Shown: positions 37,201 to 45,501 of the stretch, one piece after another
Layout: the number at the start of each line of letters is the position of its first letter
Position numbering within the stretch: the stretch's first letter is position 1
Assembly: GCF_006402735.1 (NCBI RefSeq)
Contig: NZ_CP017174.1
Span: forward strand, 933,001 to 997,000
From: Myxococcus xanthus
GTDB lineage: Bacteria; Myxococcota; Myxococcia; Myxococcales; Myxococcaceae
DNA: 64,000 nt
Reading direction: 5' to 3'
Notes under the pieces: model-generated
The model's input: only the letters and a program-made list of their open reading frames with translations
The model's database searches: none
What the model was told of the DNA's origin: nothing
Made by a program: the position numbers and the translations under genes

Positions 37201-37325
37201 AGCTGTCGCGGCTGCCCGTGGACCTGCTGGCCCTCACCGACCCGCGGGCGGTGGTGTCCAGCGGCACGCGGCTGCCGGAGGACGTGGAGAACTGGAACGC
37301 TTGGGTTGCCCGGGAGGCGCCATGA
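34239..37325 (+). CDS. Macroglobulin-like protein, N-terminal half, with two inserted TonB-C/AgmX-like segments
   Basis: The first part of a split bacterial alpha-2-macroglobulin, 1028 residues, with an N-terminal signal anchor (RRLLGGGLAALLVGGAVAFA). The MG2 hallmark is clear: VLTDRPLYEPGHEVLFRAVV. Further macroglobulin domains follow (VPVVDGQVTYASGAPVADVE), and YAPGELARLQLQTRVDGQDG to VGLFGVDETLAQL is the family bait/MG segment. Between about residues 500 and 680 lie two similar segments with paired cysteines (LRVSASGAVVDVVTGEEG..PACVASALR and LSWRLGKRGLESLTWV..LPCIQERFARVRLP) that look like TonB-C/AgmX modules, unusual here. Macroglobulins trap proteases at the cell surface. The start at 34239 follows GGGGAG. 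It overlaps the next gene by four bases. Confidence 0.85.
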   Translation: MTIRFRRRRLLGGGLAALLVGGAVAFASWDVCLSAWVLRGVKVPSCPDGQFRQVVEVHGSGLARGDTGQVMVVTHALAPHPESGQLMKAPVTKGTAAVFLVDGEGKETPLPLSKETDWKRTQDDRSLSARVVLPEVPDGDYQFRARVTSPLGTDSVDAPLPLYANALAHVLTDRPLYEPGHEVLFRAVVLRAKDLAPLDGRPGTWVVRDSTGEVVLEERAPAGPWGVVAGRFPLDRGAPQGSWTVSWVSGGAQASASFEVKPFTLPRFRVEARSARPFWRADEVPVVDGQVTYASGAPVADVEVGLTWNIHGDWPAPTEWHAGGLPDRARTDAAGRFRLSLPRVPLDLRGQAQLVARLVARDAAGDRIEGGVSLLLSEDALQVSAVTEVEGGLAPGFNNRVYVRATTAAGQVLPGTELTVKRAWDPRDEGVRALTDEDGVAVFQLDPGPPVNVVVPPMPVRPPPPEPTVRLGQTRNLLAPETEASLEDLLALEKGLAALEPCARFVTREDGEMEVALGLRVSASGAVVDVVTGEEGALPACVASALRTRVLPAGRERVFQVSLAIMDPGLPELEVEVEAAIGAPEMLVAALSDAALDARTCLPRDLGMEAPLPAALSWRLGKRGLESLTWVTLPKQSNALAASALPCIQERFARVRLPEAEYRQNALGVGHLTARLSGEKGRQAVSQATTFLGYELKVSGTQRGEVVGETKLVLRPAEVPPTRLRATPVLARGGEEVRIELMRGPQFEGPLPDTLVLQAGNQRMEEKVDKATRSVRFKLPEDFEGWAMTYWEGAQGRVYVAPRAQLSVEVTPDKQRYAPGELARLQLQTRVDGQDGPAAVGLFGVDETLAQLAPLPGPDALGQLRPVPTVASPAFGVLDGQALAMGRIRGANAASAAVLRVSDVPRREHTEPRVTVNAVTAFEPESELTEPFYAVLAELHAQVRAWEEKAPQGQTLDPAGMARLWEGALAACEKRGDKVRDAFGRRLKLSRLPVDLLALTDPRAVVSSGTRLPEDVENWNAWVAREAP

Positions 37326-39754
37326 ATCGCTCGTTCTTCGCCGGGGTGGGGTGCTCCCTGGCGAGCCTGGTGGGACTGGTCATGTTCGTGGCGCTCTTCG
37401 GTGACGACATGCGGCGCCTGTTCGGCTCATCCGCTGACGCGCTGGCGGGTGCGTCCGCGCCCCAGGCGTCGAAGAGTCTCCGCTCCTTTGGTGAGAACTC
37501 CGCGTACGACGAGGTGCAAGCGGTGATGGCCCCCCCGCCGGTCATGGCGGAGCCGCAGATAGAGATGGAAGTAGAAGGGGGGATGCCCGGGTTCGCGAAC
37601 GAGCCCCGCCGTGCCCGCGCCGTCGTGGTCAAGGATGATGCACGCAAGGGCGGGGGCGGCGCGGAGGCAGACGCAACGCCCAGCCGTGCCTGGTTCCCGG
37701 AGACGTTCCTCTTCGAACCCCTGGTGGTGACGGACGCGTCCGGCGCGGCGACGGTGCCGGTGCGCGTGCCGGACCGCCTCACGCAGTGGCGGGTGCTGGC
37801 GCTGGCGCACTCGCGTTCGGGCGCGCAGTCCGGCGCGGTGACGTCCTTCACGGGCACGCTGCCCACGTACGTGGACCCGGTGCTGCCGGCCTTCCTGCGC
37901 GCGGGCGACGCCGTGCGGATGCCGGTGCAGGTGATGAACACCACGGACGCGGCGGTGGAGGCGCCCTTGAAGGTGGAGGTGCCGGGCGCGCTGGTGGAGG
38001 GCGGCAGCCGCACCGTGCGCGTTCCGGCGCACGGCAGCGTGGTGGAGTACGTGACGGTGCGGGTGTCCACGCCGGGCCAGGTGGCGGTGCGCGCGGCGTT
38101 GGGCGCCACCGACGCGGTGGTGCGGGACTTCCCCGTGTGGGCCACGGGGCGGCCGGTGGTGGAGACGCGCGGTGGCACGCTGGCGGCGCCGCGCTCGCTG
38201 TCGCTCACCGGGGCCGTGGACGCGCAGCCGGGAAGCGAGCGCGTCCGGGTGCGGGTGTTCCCCGGCGGGCTGGGCGTGCTGCGCTCGGAGCTGCTGAACG
38301 CGAGCGGGCGCGAGGACGCGGCCGGCGTGGGTTATTCGCTGCTGCTGGCGGGCCGCGCGCCGGAGCTCCTGAGTGCGCTGGGCGAGACGCGGTCCGCGGA
38401 GGCACTGAAGGCGCTAAGCACGCCCGGGCAGCGGCTGAAGGCGCCCGTGCCTCCGGAGTCCGGTGAAGTGGACGTGGAGTCGGTACGGGCGGGGCTGATG
38501 CGGGCGACCCAGCGCGCGCTGCGGTGGAGCCGGGCGCCGGACGTGGCCACGGCGGCGCTGCTGGCGGAGGGCGCGCTGGCGCATCCGGACAACCCCGTGC
38601 TGGCCCGCCTGGGTGAGCGGCTGGCCGCGCAGGTGGCGGCGGCGCAGCTTCCGGATGGCACCTGCCAGGGCGGCGCCGGCTGGACGCTCCAGCGGTTGTT
38701 GGTGGCCACCGCGGACTGCACGCGCGCGGTGAACGCGGCGGCGGTGACGCCGGAGGGCAAGCGCCGCGCGGCCTTCTTCACCGCGCGGGCCTCGGGTGCG
38801 CTGGAACGCAACCGGGCGTACGTCAGGGATGGCTACACCGCGGCGGCGCTGCTGGCGAGCGGCGCGGTGACGGGCTCGCTGCGGGACTCACTGCGCGAGC
38901 AGGTGCGGGACGCCGTGCAGCGGCGCGACGAGGGTGCCGCGTTCCTGCCCGTGGAGGAGGGCGTGGTGGACGCCACGGGCGGCACGCCGACGGAGGCCGA
39001 GGCCACCGCGCTGGCCGTGCTGGCCCTGGAGGGCGACGCGAAGGCACCCGTGGCGGACCTGGGCGCCGCGTTGCTCGCCAGCTACGAGCCGGTGAATGGC
39101 TGGGGCAACGGGCGCGCCAACCGCCTGGCGTTGCAGGCCGTGGTGTCCCTCTTCCGCGAGCCGCTGCCCGCCCAGGTGCGGGTGGTGCTGGAGCGGGACG
39201 GCCAGGTCATTACCGAGGGCACCTTCGACGCCAAGGCCCTGCGTGAGGTGCTGTCCCTGGAGGCGGCGGCTCCGGGCTCCGGCGGCGCGCATACCTGGAC
39301 GGTGCGCGCGGAGCCCGCGGTGCCCGGGTTGGGCTTCGCGCTGGCGTTGAGCGCCGCGGTGCCGTGGACGCAGCAGGCACAGGCCGGGATGGAGTTGTCC
39401 GTGCAGGTGCCCTCGGACGCGAAGGTGGGGCAGCCGTCGGAGGTGACGCTCCAGGCATCCACGCCGTCGGGCCTGCCGCTGGTGATTCGCCACGGGCTGC
39501 CCGCGGGCGTGCAGGTGGACACCGCCAGCCTGGAGGCGCTCGTGCGTGAAGGGAAGGTGGCGTCCTGGCAGAGCGAGGATGGCGCGGTGACGCTGCGGCT
39601 TCATCCCCGAGGGCCGGGCGAGCCCTTCCAGGCGCGCTTCCGCGTCATCCCGACGCTGGCGGGTACGCTCCAGGGAGGCGCGTCGTCGCTGATGACCCTG
39701 TCGCGCCCTGACCTGGTGTCCTACGTACCCCCCGCTACGTGGGCCGTTCGCTGA
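37322..39754 (+). CDS. Macroglobulin-like protein, C-terminal half, no thioester motif
   Basis: The second half of the split macroglobulin, 810 residues, with its own signal anchor (SLASLVGLVMFVALFG). The A2M-domain signature AWFPETFLFEPLVVTDASG is at about residues 123-140. Then come RLTQWRVLALAHS, the MG/CUB-like strand regions and an alpha-toroid-like helical stretch (residues 370-600). In A2M proteins the thioester motif GCGEQ lies after this; here the matching place reads PGGLGVLRSELLN and has no cysteine, so no thioester can form. Many bacterial A2Ms of the YfaS type keep the motif, so this is a thioester-less type. The four-base overlap with the first half implies equal expression and a two-chain complex. 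Confidence 0.88.
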   Translation: MNRSFFAGVGCSLASLVGLVMFVALFGDDMRRLFGSSADALAGASAPQASKSLRSFGENSAYDEVQAVMAPPPVMAEPQIEMEVEGGMPGFANEPRRARAVVVKDDARKGGGGAEADATPSRAWFPETFLFEPLVVTDASGAATVPVRVPDRLTQWRVLALAHSRSGAQSGAVTSFTGTLPTYVDPVLPAFLRAGDAVRMPVQVMNTTDAAVEAPLKVEVPGALVEGGSRTVRVPAHGSVVEYVTVRVSTPGQVAVRAALGATDAVVRDFPVWATGRPVVETRGGTLAAPRSLSLTGAVDAQPGSERVRVRVFPGGLGVLRSELLNASGREDAAGVGYSLLLAGRAPELLSALGETRSAEALKALSTPGQRLKAPVPPESGEVDVESVRAGLMRATQRALRWSRAPDVATAALLAEGALAHPDNPVLARLGERLAAQVAAAQLPDGTCQGGAGWTLQRLLVATADCTRAVNAAAVTPEGKRRAAFFTARASGALERNRAYVRDGYTAAALLASGAVTGSLRDSLREQVRDAVQRRDEGAAFLPVEEGVVDATGGTPTEAEATALAVLALEGDAKAPVADLGAALLASYEPVNGWGNGRANRLALQAVVSLFREPLPAQVRVVLERDGQVITEGTFDAKALREVLSLEAAAPGSGGAHTWTVRAEPAVPGLGFALALSAAVPWTQQAQAGMELSVQVPSDAKVGQPSEVTLQASTPSGLPLVIRHGLPAGVQVDTASLEALVREGKVASWQSEDGAVTLRLHPRGPGEPFQARFRVIPTLAGTLQGGASSLMTLSRPDLVSYVPPATWAVR

Positions 39755-39776
39755 GGAGAGGTCGCTGTCACTTCCT

Positions 39777-39809
39777 GCCCCCCGGGCCACTGCCCTGGCG
39801 CTGGGGGGC
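39777..39809 (+). terminator. Hairpin after the macroglobulin operon
   Basis: GCCCCCC (39777-39783) pairs with GGGGGGC (39803-39809), with GGCCA and TGGC able to pair inside. It starts 22 bases after the stop of the second macroglobulin gene. No T tract follows. It separates this operon from the EAD1-trypsin gene. Confidence 0.5.
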
Positions 39810-39961
39810 GCGTTATGTGTCGACTCGTGGTGACTTCACGGGCCTCCAAGAAATGTAGTCCGCGCTCCCAACTGGGCACCCACGCAGGGGATGCACAGAT
39901 TTCCCAGCAGCAACACGGAGTCGCAACCGCTCCCAGGGTTGTTTCGTCGTGGGTGGCAAGC

Positions 39962-40999
39962 ATGGAGCTCGACGGTGCGGAGAGGGACGAGCTACAGCGG
40001 GTGCTGACGAGCGCGTTTGCCTCGGTAGAGCACCTTCGCCGGGTCGTGGCCGCCACCTGCCGCAGGGATTTGGAAGCGCTGGGCGTCTCCGGTGGGCTGC
40101 GTGAGCGCGTCTTCACGCTCATCCACATGGCGGAGGCGGAGGGCTGGCTGCGCGAGCTGATTCGCGGCGCCTACCAGGCCCTGCCCCGACACCCTCGCCT
40201 CCAACGCTTCGTGCAGGTGTACCTCGCGTCCGTCCAGCGCAGCATCCCCCGTGTCGGACTGGAGCGCATCTTCGGCAGCGGCCGGGCGGACGCCGAGCGT
40301 GAGCACTGGCGCAAGCGCCTGACGTCCATCGAGCGGCAGGTGTGCCGCGTGGAGCCGGAGGTGGGCGCGGCGCTGGGCACCGGCTTCCTGGTGTCCCCCA
40401 ACGTCGTGCTCACCAATTTCCACGTCATCGAGAACAGGCTGCTGGAGTCTCTACGGGTGCGCTTCGGCCGCAAGGTCCTCCAGGACGGGACACTGCTACA
40501 TCCAGGGACGGTGTACCGCGTGACGCGCTGTCTGGCGCGCAGTCCTTACAGCCCCGCGGACCTGATGCACCCGCGTCCGCGCGATGCCACGTCGGGCGAG
40601 CTGGACTACGCCTTCCTCGAGGTAGCGGGTGTCCCCGGCGAGGACCTGGTCGACGGGGAGCCCCGAGGCTGGCTGGAGCTGCCCGACTCGCGGGAGTCCT
40701 TCACGCCCGGCAGCCTGGTGCTCATCGTCCAGCACCCGGCGGGCCAGCCGATGAGCGTCGCGCTCGATGAGTTCCTGGGCGTCAATCCGGGCCGCACACG
40801 CGTGGCGTACCGCGCGTGCACGGGGCCGGGCTCCTCGGGGGCACCCTGCTTCACCCAGGACCTGCGGCTGGCCGCGTTGCATCACAGCGGTGGGCCCCGC
40901 GTCCCGTCCGTGTCGGTGGGACACAACGAGGGCATCCCCATCGACACCATCCGCGGCAGCCTGTCCGGGAGCATGTTGAGCCAGCTGGGGTGGGGGTAG
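39962..40999 (+). CDS. EAD1-trypsin-like peptidase fusion, 345 aa
   Basis: The first ~85 residues (LDGAERDELQRVLTSAFASV, LRERVFTLIHMAEAEGWLRE, YQALPRHPRLQRF) match Effector-Associated Domain 1, a helical adapter that in bacterial conflict systems brings effectors together by like-with-like contact. Residues 125-335 are a chymotrypsin-fold serine peptidase with the triad His154 (LTNFHVIEN), Asp215 (GELDYAFLE) and Ser292 (GPGSSGAPC). There is no signal peptide, so it acts in the cytoplasm. The start at 39962 gives the EAD1 fold intact; the frame upstream to 39815 is not coding-like and its ribosome site is weak. The next gene, a coiled-coil membrane protein, starts 44 bases after the stop. Confidence 0.85.
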   Translation: MELDGAERDELQRVLTSAFASVEHLRRVVAATCRRDLEALGVSGGLRERVFTLIHMAEAEGWLRELIRGAYQALPRHPRLQRFVQVYLASVQRSIPRVGLERIFGSGRADAEREHWRKRLTSIERQVCRVEPEVGAALGTGFLVSPNVVLTNFHVIENRLLESLRVRFGRKVLQDGTLLHPGTVYRVTRCLARSPYSPADLMHPRPRDATSGELDYAFLEVAGVPGEDLVDGEPRGWLELPDSRESFTPGSLVLIVQHPAGQPMSVALDEFLGVNPGRTRVAYRACTGPGSSGAPCFTQDLRLAALHHSGGPRVPSVSVGHNEGIPIDTIRGSLSGSMLSQLGWG

Positions 41000-41043
41000 G
41001 GGCGCGAAGTGGAGGCATGGGGGGCGCCTGATACAGTCAGTGA

Positions 41044-43434
41044 ATGCATTCCGCTGGCACCCGTCCCGCCGTCACCCACTCCGCGTGGGGGCTCGTGCGT
41101 CTTCCGGCCCTGCTCCTGTTGCTCGTCCTTCCCTGGAGGGCCAGTGCTGAGCCCTCGCTGCGCGTGGCGGGTGCCTCCGCCAGCAACGAGGTGAAGCTGC
41201 GGACAGCGTCGGAGGACTTCCGGCACGTGCTGCGCGTGGATTTGCTGAGCGCGCCGGAGGGGGTCGGCGACGTGGCCGTGGCCGGCGGCGTGGTGAGAGG
41301 TGTGGACGGCGAGCTGCCCGGCGGCGTGACGGTGCTGGTGGATCCGCTCCAAGCCCAGGACGGCGTGCAGGTGGCGTTGCAGGCGGTGGTGAAGGAAGCG
41401 GAGGCCGGGAGCGCTACGGTGCCCATCTCCACGCGGCGCCCCATCCACGTCGAGCTGACCGGGAGGCTGCCCGTCACGGGTGACTACACGGGCCATGTGG
41501 TGCTGGTGCATGCGCAAGGGCGGGAGACCACCGCGCTCATCGTCACGCGCGTGCAGGCGGTGCCCGCGGTGCAGTTCATTGCCACGTCGCCGGCGGTGAC
41601 GTCCGCGGGTTGGGGCTGGGGCTCCATCGACGCCACCGTGCGGCTGCCGTTCAAGGAGACGGCGGGCGTGGGCGGTGTCGTGTCGGTGCCCCAGTTGCTC
41701 CAACTGCAGCGCAAGGCGCCGGACATGGGCTCGGCCCTCATCCAGCCGCGCTTCCAGAGCGTGCGCTTCGCGCTGGAGGGCGGGAATCCGGATGGCGGCA
41801 ACCTGGATGTCACGTCGGTGGACGGCGGCATTCCCGTGAGCGCGCATGGGAGCGGCGCGCTGCTCTTGAACCTGCGGGGCCTGGAAGGTCCGGGCGAGTA
41901 CACCGGCACCGTGCGCCTGTCCGTGCGCTCGGGCATTCCGGTGGAGCAGCCCTTCACCTTGTGGGTGAGCTCGCCTTGGTTGTGGGGCGCGTTGCTCATC
42001 GCGGCGGGGGCCGTGTCGTCGTTCGGCGTGCGCCTGTATTCGCAGCGCATCCGGCCCCGGACGTTGCGTTTGCAGCGGGTCATGGAGCTGCACCGCCGGC
42101 TTCAGGCCGTGGTGAGCGGGCAGGGGGCTCGGGCGCGGGAGGTGGGGCAGGTGATGCTGGGCCAGGTGGACGGGCTCGCGTCGGAGATTCGCCGGCCGGT
42201 GCGAGGCATCCGCGTGCGCGACGGGGACCTGACCGCGCTGGAGCCTCGTCTACGGCTGTATGGCGCGTGGTGTGACACGTCACGCAAGCTGGACGCGCTC
42301 CCGGCCGAGCTGCGTCCGGAGCAGGCGAGCCAGTTGCTGGCGGAAGTGGAAGGCGCGCTGCGCACGGAGGACACCGCCACCGAGCAACTGGACCGCCTCG
42401 CCGCCAAGGTGCGGGAGCTGGACGTGGACGGACTGGCGCGCGCCGGGCTGGAGGCGCGGTTGCAGGACATCGACCGTCAGGCGCGGACGCTGGTGGAGCA
42501 GCACGGTGAGGATTCGCTGGGCTTCCGGCTCAAGTACGAACTGCTGTCCCTTCTGTCGACCGTGCGGGAGGAGCTGGCGCGGGGCGCGCTGGACGCCGCC
42601 CGGCGCCAGTTGGAGTTCGCTCGCCGCTCGTACTTCGACATCCTCTGCGAGGAGCTGTCCGCGGCCCTGGCGTCCCGCACGCCGCCGCGAGGCTTCACGG
42701 AGGAGGAGTGGGATGCCCTCACCCGGCAGGTGAACACACTGCTGGAGCGAGCCCGCGAGCGTGCGAACACCAGCGTGGATGATGCCGTCCGCATGTACCA
42801 GGGCGCGCATGCCGCCTATGTGCGCCAGCTCATCGTGGAGCTGCGCGGCGCGGTGGACGAGGCGCGGCACGTCAGTGAGTCCGAGGCGCAGACGCAGGCG
42901 CTCGATGAGGTGGAGGCGCTCCTGCGCGAAGCCATGGGTCTTCTGGTGGCGGAGTCGTCGCACGAGGCCGCGGGGAAGTACGGCGAGGCGCGCGTCCGGT
43001 TTGTCTCCGCCAGCCAGTCCCAGCGGATGGCGAAGAGCTTCCACCTGGAATCGCTCGCGTCGGACGACGAGGGCGACGGGGCGCCCTCCGTGCCTCCTCC
43101 CACCGCGCCCAGCGGTGGAAGCATCCTCGCGCTGCCGGAGGCGCCCGCCGGAGGGGCGCCCGCGCTGGGCGACTTCGAGGGCATGCCGCTGCCGTCGCCG
43201 CGTCATATGTGGCTGGTGGAGCTGGGCGTGCTGGCGCTGCTCACCACGGTGGCGGTGGCGCTGGGGCTTCAGTTGCTCAATGTCTTCTCGCCCACGTGGG
43301 GTGGTTTCGGCGCGGGCATGACGGCCTTCCTCTGGGGCTTCGGCCTGCACCAGGTGGGCAACGCCTCCTTCGAGGGAATCACCGGGCTGCTGACGCGCGT
43401 GGAGCGGCCGGCCTCGCCTCCGCCGGCCACCTGA
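41044..43434 (+). CDS. Large membrane protein with periplasmic beta domain and cytoplasmic coiled coil
   Basis: I do not recognise this 796-residue protein. Its shape is clear: signal peptide (LPALLLLLVLPWRASA), a beta-rich periplasmic region of about 270 residues, one helix at about 312-333 (LWGALLIAAGAVSSFG), a cytoplasmic region of about 380 residues dominated by coiled coil (ARAGLEARLQDIDRQARTLV, VDDAVRMYQGAHAAYVRQLI), and two more helices near 722-770. It could relay a signal from envelope to cytoplasm. It begins 44 bases after the EAD1-trypsin gene with no terminator between, so they are probably co-transcribed. It contains no EAD, NTPase or Toll-like domain that I can see. Confidence 0.75.
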   Translation: MHSAGTRPAVTHSAWGLVRLPALLLLLVLPWRASAEPSLRVAGASASNEVKLRTASEDFRHVLRVDLLSAPEGVGDVAVAGGVVRGVDGELPGGVTVLVDPLQAQDGVQVALQAVVKEAEAGSATVPISTRRPIHVELTGRLPVTGDYTGHVVLVHAQGRETTALIVTRVQAVPAVQFIATSPAVTSAGWGWGSIDATVRLPFKETAGVGGVVSVPQLLQLQRKAPDMGSALIQPRFQSVRFALEGGNPDGGNLDVTSVDGGIPVSAHGSGALLLNLRGLEGPGEYTGTVRLSVRSGIPVEQPFTLWVSSPWLWGALLIAAGAVSSFGVRLYSQRIRPRTLRLQRVMELHRRLQAVVSGQGARAREVGQVMLGQVDGLASEIRRPVRGIRVRDGDLTALEPRLRLYGAWCDTSRKLDALPAELRPEQASQLLAEVEGALRTEDTATEQLDRLAAKVRELDVDGLARAGLEARLQDIDRQARTLVEQHGEDSLGFRLKYELLSLLSTVREELARGALDAARRQLEFARRSYFDILCEELSAALASRTPPRGFTEEEWDALTRQVNTLLERARERANTSVDDAVRMYQGAHAAYVRQLIVELRGAVDEARHVSESEAQTQALDEVEALLREAMGLLVAESSHEAAGKYGEARVRFVSASQSQRMAKSFHLESLASDDEGDGAPSVPPPTAPSGGSILALPEAPAGGAPALGDFEGMPLPSPRHMWLVELGVLALLTTVAVALGLQLLNVFSPTWGGFGAGMTAFLWGFGLHQVGNASFEGITGLLTRVERPASPPPAT

Positions 43435-43444
43435 GCCGCGCGGA

Positions 43445-44254
43445 TTAGCGCTGCCGGTCCTGGATGGTCTTCGCGGCGATGCGGTCCACCACGCCCGGGA
43501 CCACCAGCTTGAGGAACTGGGCGACGCGGGCCTTGGTGGTCATCACCACCTCGCGCTCGCGCCGCTCCATGGCGCGGAGGATGATGGCCACGCAGGTGTC
43601 CACGTCCATGTTGCCCGCGCTCTCGTCGTGCTTGCTCTGCCGCACGGGCTGGCCGTCCGCGCCCAGCGCGCTGTCGCGGATGTTGGTGGCGACGAAGCCG
43701 GGGCACACCACCGTCACGTCCACGCCGGTGCCGCGCAGCTCGATGCGCAGTGAGTCGAAGAAGCCGTGCATGGCGTGCTTGCTGGCCGCATAGCCGCTGC
43801 GGTTGGGCACGCCCGTCTTGCCCGTGAGGGACGACACGGCGACCACCAGCCCGCGCCGGGCCTTGAGGTGGGGCAGGGCGTGGTGGGTGCAGTACACCGC
43901 ACCCAGGTAGTTGATGCGCATCAGCCGGTCGAAGAGGGACAGGTCCTTCACCTCGTCCACGCGCGCGTCCATCGTCACGCCCGCGTTGTTGACCAGCACG
44001 TCGATGCCGCCAAAGGACTCCACCGCGCGCTCCACCAGGTGGCGGCAGGCCTCCGCGTCACCTACATCGGTGGGCACCACCACCGCGCGCCCGCCGGCCG
44101 ACTCGCACCGGGCCTTCACCCGCTGGAGCGCTTCCTCGTTGCGTGCCGCCAGCACCAGGTTGGCGCCGCGTCCGGCCAGCACCACCGCCAGCGCCTCGCC
44201 AATGCCCGCCGAGGCGCCCGTGACGACCACCGTTTTTCCTCGCATGGCGCGCAT
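43445..44254 (-). CDS. Short-chain dehydrogenase/reductase (SDR), 269 aa
   Basis: A classical SDR oxidoreductase with the Rossmann motif TGASAGIG (12-19), NNAG (89-92) and the catalytic Ser142, Tyr155 and Lys159 (YAASK). The coenzyme is probably NADP(H), inferred from AARN at the end of the second strand. The substrate is unknown. The length is standard. Start 44254 was chosen because GAGGGG precedes it by five bases; a second ATG nine bases downstream is possible. It converges with the coiled-coil membrane gene. Confidence 0.92.
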   Translation of the reverse strand: MRAMRGKTVVVTGASAGIGEALAVVLAGRGANLVLAARNEEALQRVKARCESAGGRAVVVPTDVGDAEACRHLVERAVESFGGIDVLVNNAGVTMDARVDEVKDLSLFDRLMRINYLGAVYCTHHALPHLKARRGLVVAVSSLTGKTGVPNRSGYAASKHAMHGFFDSLRIELRGTGVDVTVVCPGFVATNIRDSALGADGQPVRQSKHDESAGNMDVDTCVAIILRAMERREREVVMTTKARVAQFLKLVVPGVVDRIAAKTIQDRQR

Positions 44255-44366
44255 TCTGACCCCTCGCCGTCAGGGGGGCCCGGAAAAAATCCGACCACCA
44301 GGTGACACTTCAATTCGGGCCCGGTGTTCTGGTCGCGCCAACGTGTTTCGCGAGGGGAAAGACACC

Positions 44367-45047
44367 ATGCCGTCCATCGCCGTTTTCGCCCAGGCCCACC
44401 CGGAGCAACTGGGGTGGCTCAGCAGCAAGCTGCTGGGGGTGACACTCACGTCCGCGGAGTGGGTGCTGTGGGTGCTGGTGTGCCTGTCGGTGCTCTCCAT
44501 CGCCATCATGCTGGAGCGCACGGTGTACTTCGCCCGTCACCGGCTGCCGGACTCGGAGGCCCTGGCGGTGCGGCTGTCGCGCGGTGAGCTGGACGCGGTG
44601 AAAGCCGCCATCCAGGGGCGTCAGGGCATGGAGGCCGCCATCCTGCGCGAAGGGCTGGCGTGCGCCGACCAGGGCGCGGACACGGTGGAGCAGGTGATTG
44701 CCTCCACCCTGTCGCGTGAGCGCCCGCGCTACGAGCGCTTCCTGTCGTATCTGGGCACGCTGGGCAACAACGCGCCGTTCATCGGTCTGTTCGGCACGGT
44801 GCTGGGCATCATCAAGGCCTTCAATGACCTGGGGAAGATGAACGCCCAGGGCGGCGGCGGGGCCATGCAGCAGACCGTCATGGCCGGCATCTCCGAAGCG
44901 CTCGTCGCCACGGCCGTGGGTCTGGCAGTGGCGATTCCGGCGGTGGTGGCCTTCAACGTCTTCAGCCGTCAGCTCAAGACGCTCACCAGCCGCGCCAATG
45001 CTTTGGGCCACGCGCTGGTGGGCAGTCTTCGCTCGGAGGCCCGTTAG
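44367..45047 (+). CDS. ExbB/TolQ/MotA-family proton-channel protein
   Basis: A 226-residue inner-membrane protein with three helices, at about 30-52 (WVLWVLVCLSVLSIAIMLER), 125-150 (NNAPFIGLFGTVLGIIKAFN) and 170-195 (EALVATAVGLAVAIPAVVAF). FIGLFGTVLGI and EALVATAVGLAVAIPAV are family signatures. With ExbD it forms a proton channel that energises TonB or a related system. GAGGGG precedes the start by about nine bases. The ExbD gene starts three bases after its stop and the TonB gene follows, so this is a dedicated three-gene operon. Confidence 0.93.
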   Translation: MPSIAVFAQAHPEQLGWLSSKLLGVTLTSAEWVLWVLVCLSVLSIAIMLERTVYFARHRLPDSEALAVRLSRGELDAVKAAIQGRQGMEAAILREGLACADQGADTVEQVIASTLSRERPRYERFLSYLGTLGNNAPFIGLFGTVLGIIKAFNDLGKMNAQGGGGAMQQTVMAGISEALVATAVGLAVAIPAVVAFNVFSRQLKTLTSRANALGHALVGSLRSEAR

Positions 45048-45050
45048 GCC

Positions 45051-45485
45051 ATGGCGGGCGGCGCGCAGGACAACGACGACGAAATCACGGGCATCAACGT
45101 CACGCCGCTGGTGGACGTGGTGCTGGTGCTGCTCATCATCTTCATGGTGACGGCCAACTTCATCGTCCGTGAGACGGTGGAGGTGGACCTGCCCCGCGCG
45201 GCCAACGGCGGTGAGACGGTGCAGGGCCTGGTCAACGTGGTGCTGGACAAGGAGGGCAAGTTCTTCTTCGACGGCACCGAGATGACCGAGAAGGAGCTGG
45301 AGGCGAAGGTCGCCGAGGCGGTGGCCAAGGACAAGGAGACGCGCGCCATCATCAGCGCCGACCAGTCGCTGCCCTACGGACGCGTCATGCGGCTCATCGA
45401 CGTGGTGAAGGGCCAGGGCATCGCCAAGTTCGCGCTCAACATCGAGAAGGACGTGGCCCCCTCGGCCACGGCCCCCGCGCCCTGA
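45051..45485 (+). CDS. ExbD/TolR-family protein
   Basis: A 144-residue protein with one N-terminal helix (VVLVLLIIFMVTANFIV) containing the proton-carrying Asp22 in PLVDVV, then a periplasmic domain with VVLDKEGKFFFDG and LPYGRVMRLIDVVKGQGI, normal for ExbD. It works with the ExbB protein encoded just upstream. The next gene, TonB, starts 16 bases after the stop. Confidence 0.94.
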   Translation: MAGGAQDNDDEITGINVTPLVDVVLVLLIIFMVTANFIVRETVEVDLPRAANGGETVQGLVNVVLDKEGKFFFDGTEMTEKELEAKVAEAVAKDKETRAIISADQSLPYGRVMRLIDVVKGQGIAKFALNIEKDVAPSATAPAP

Positions 45486-45501
45486 AGCGAGGCATCAGCG
45501 C

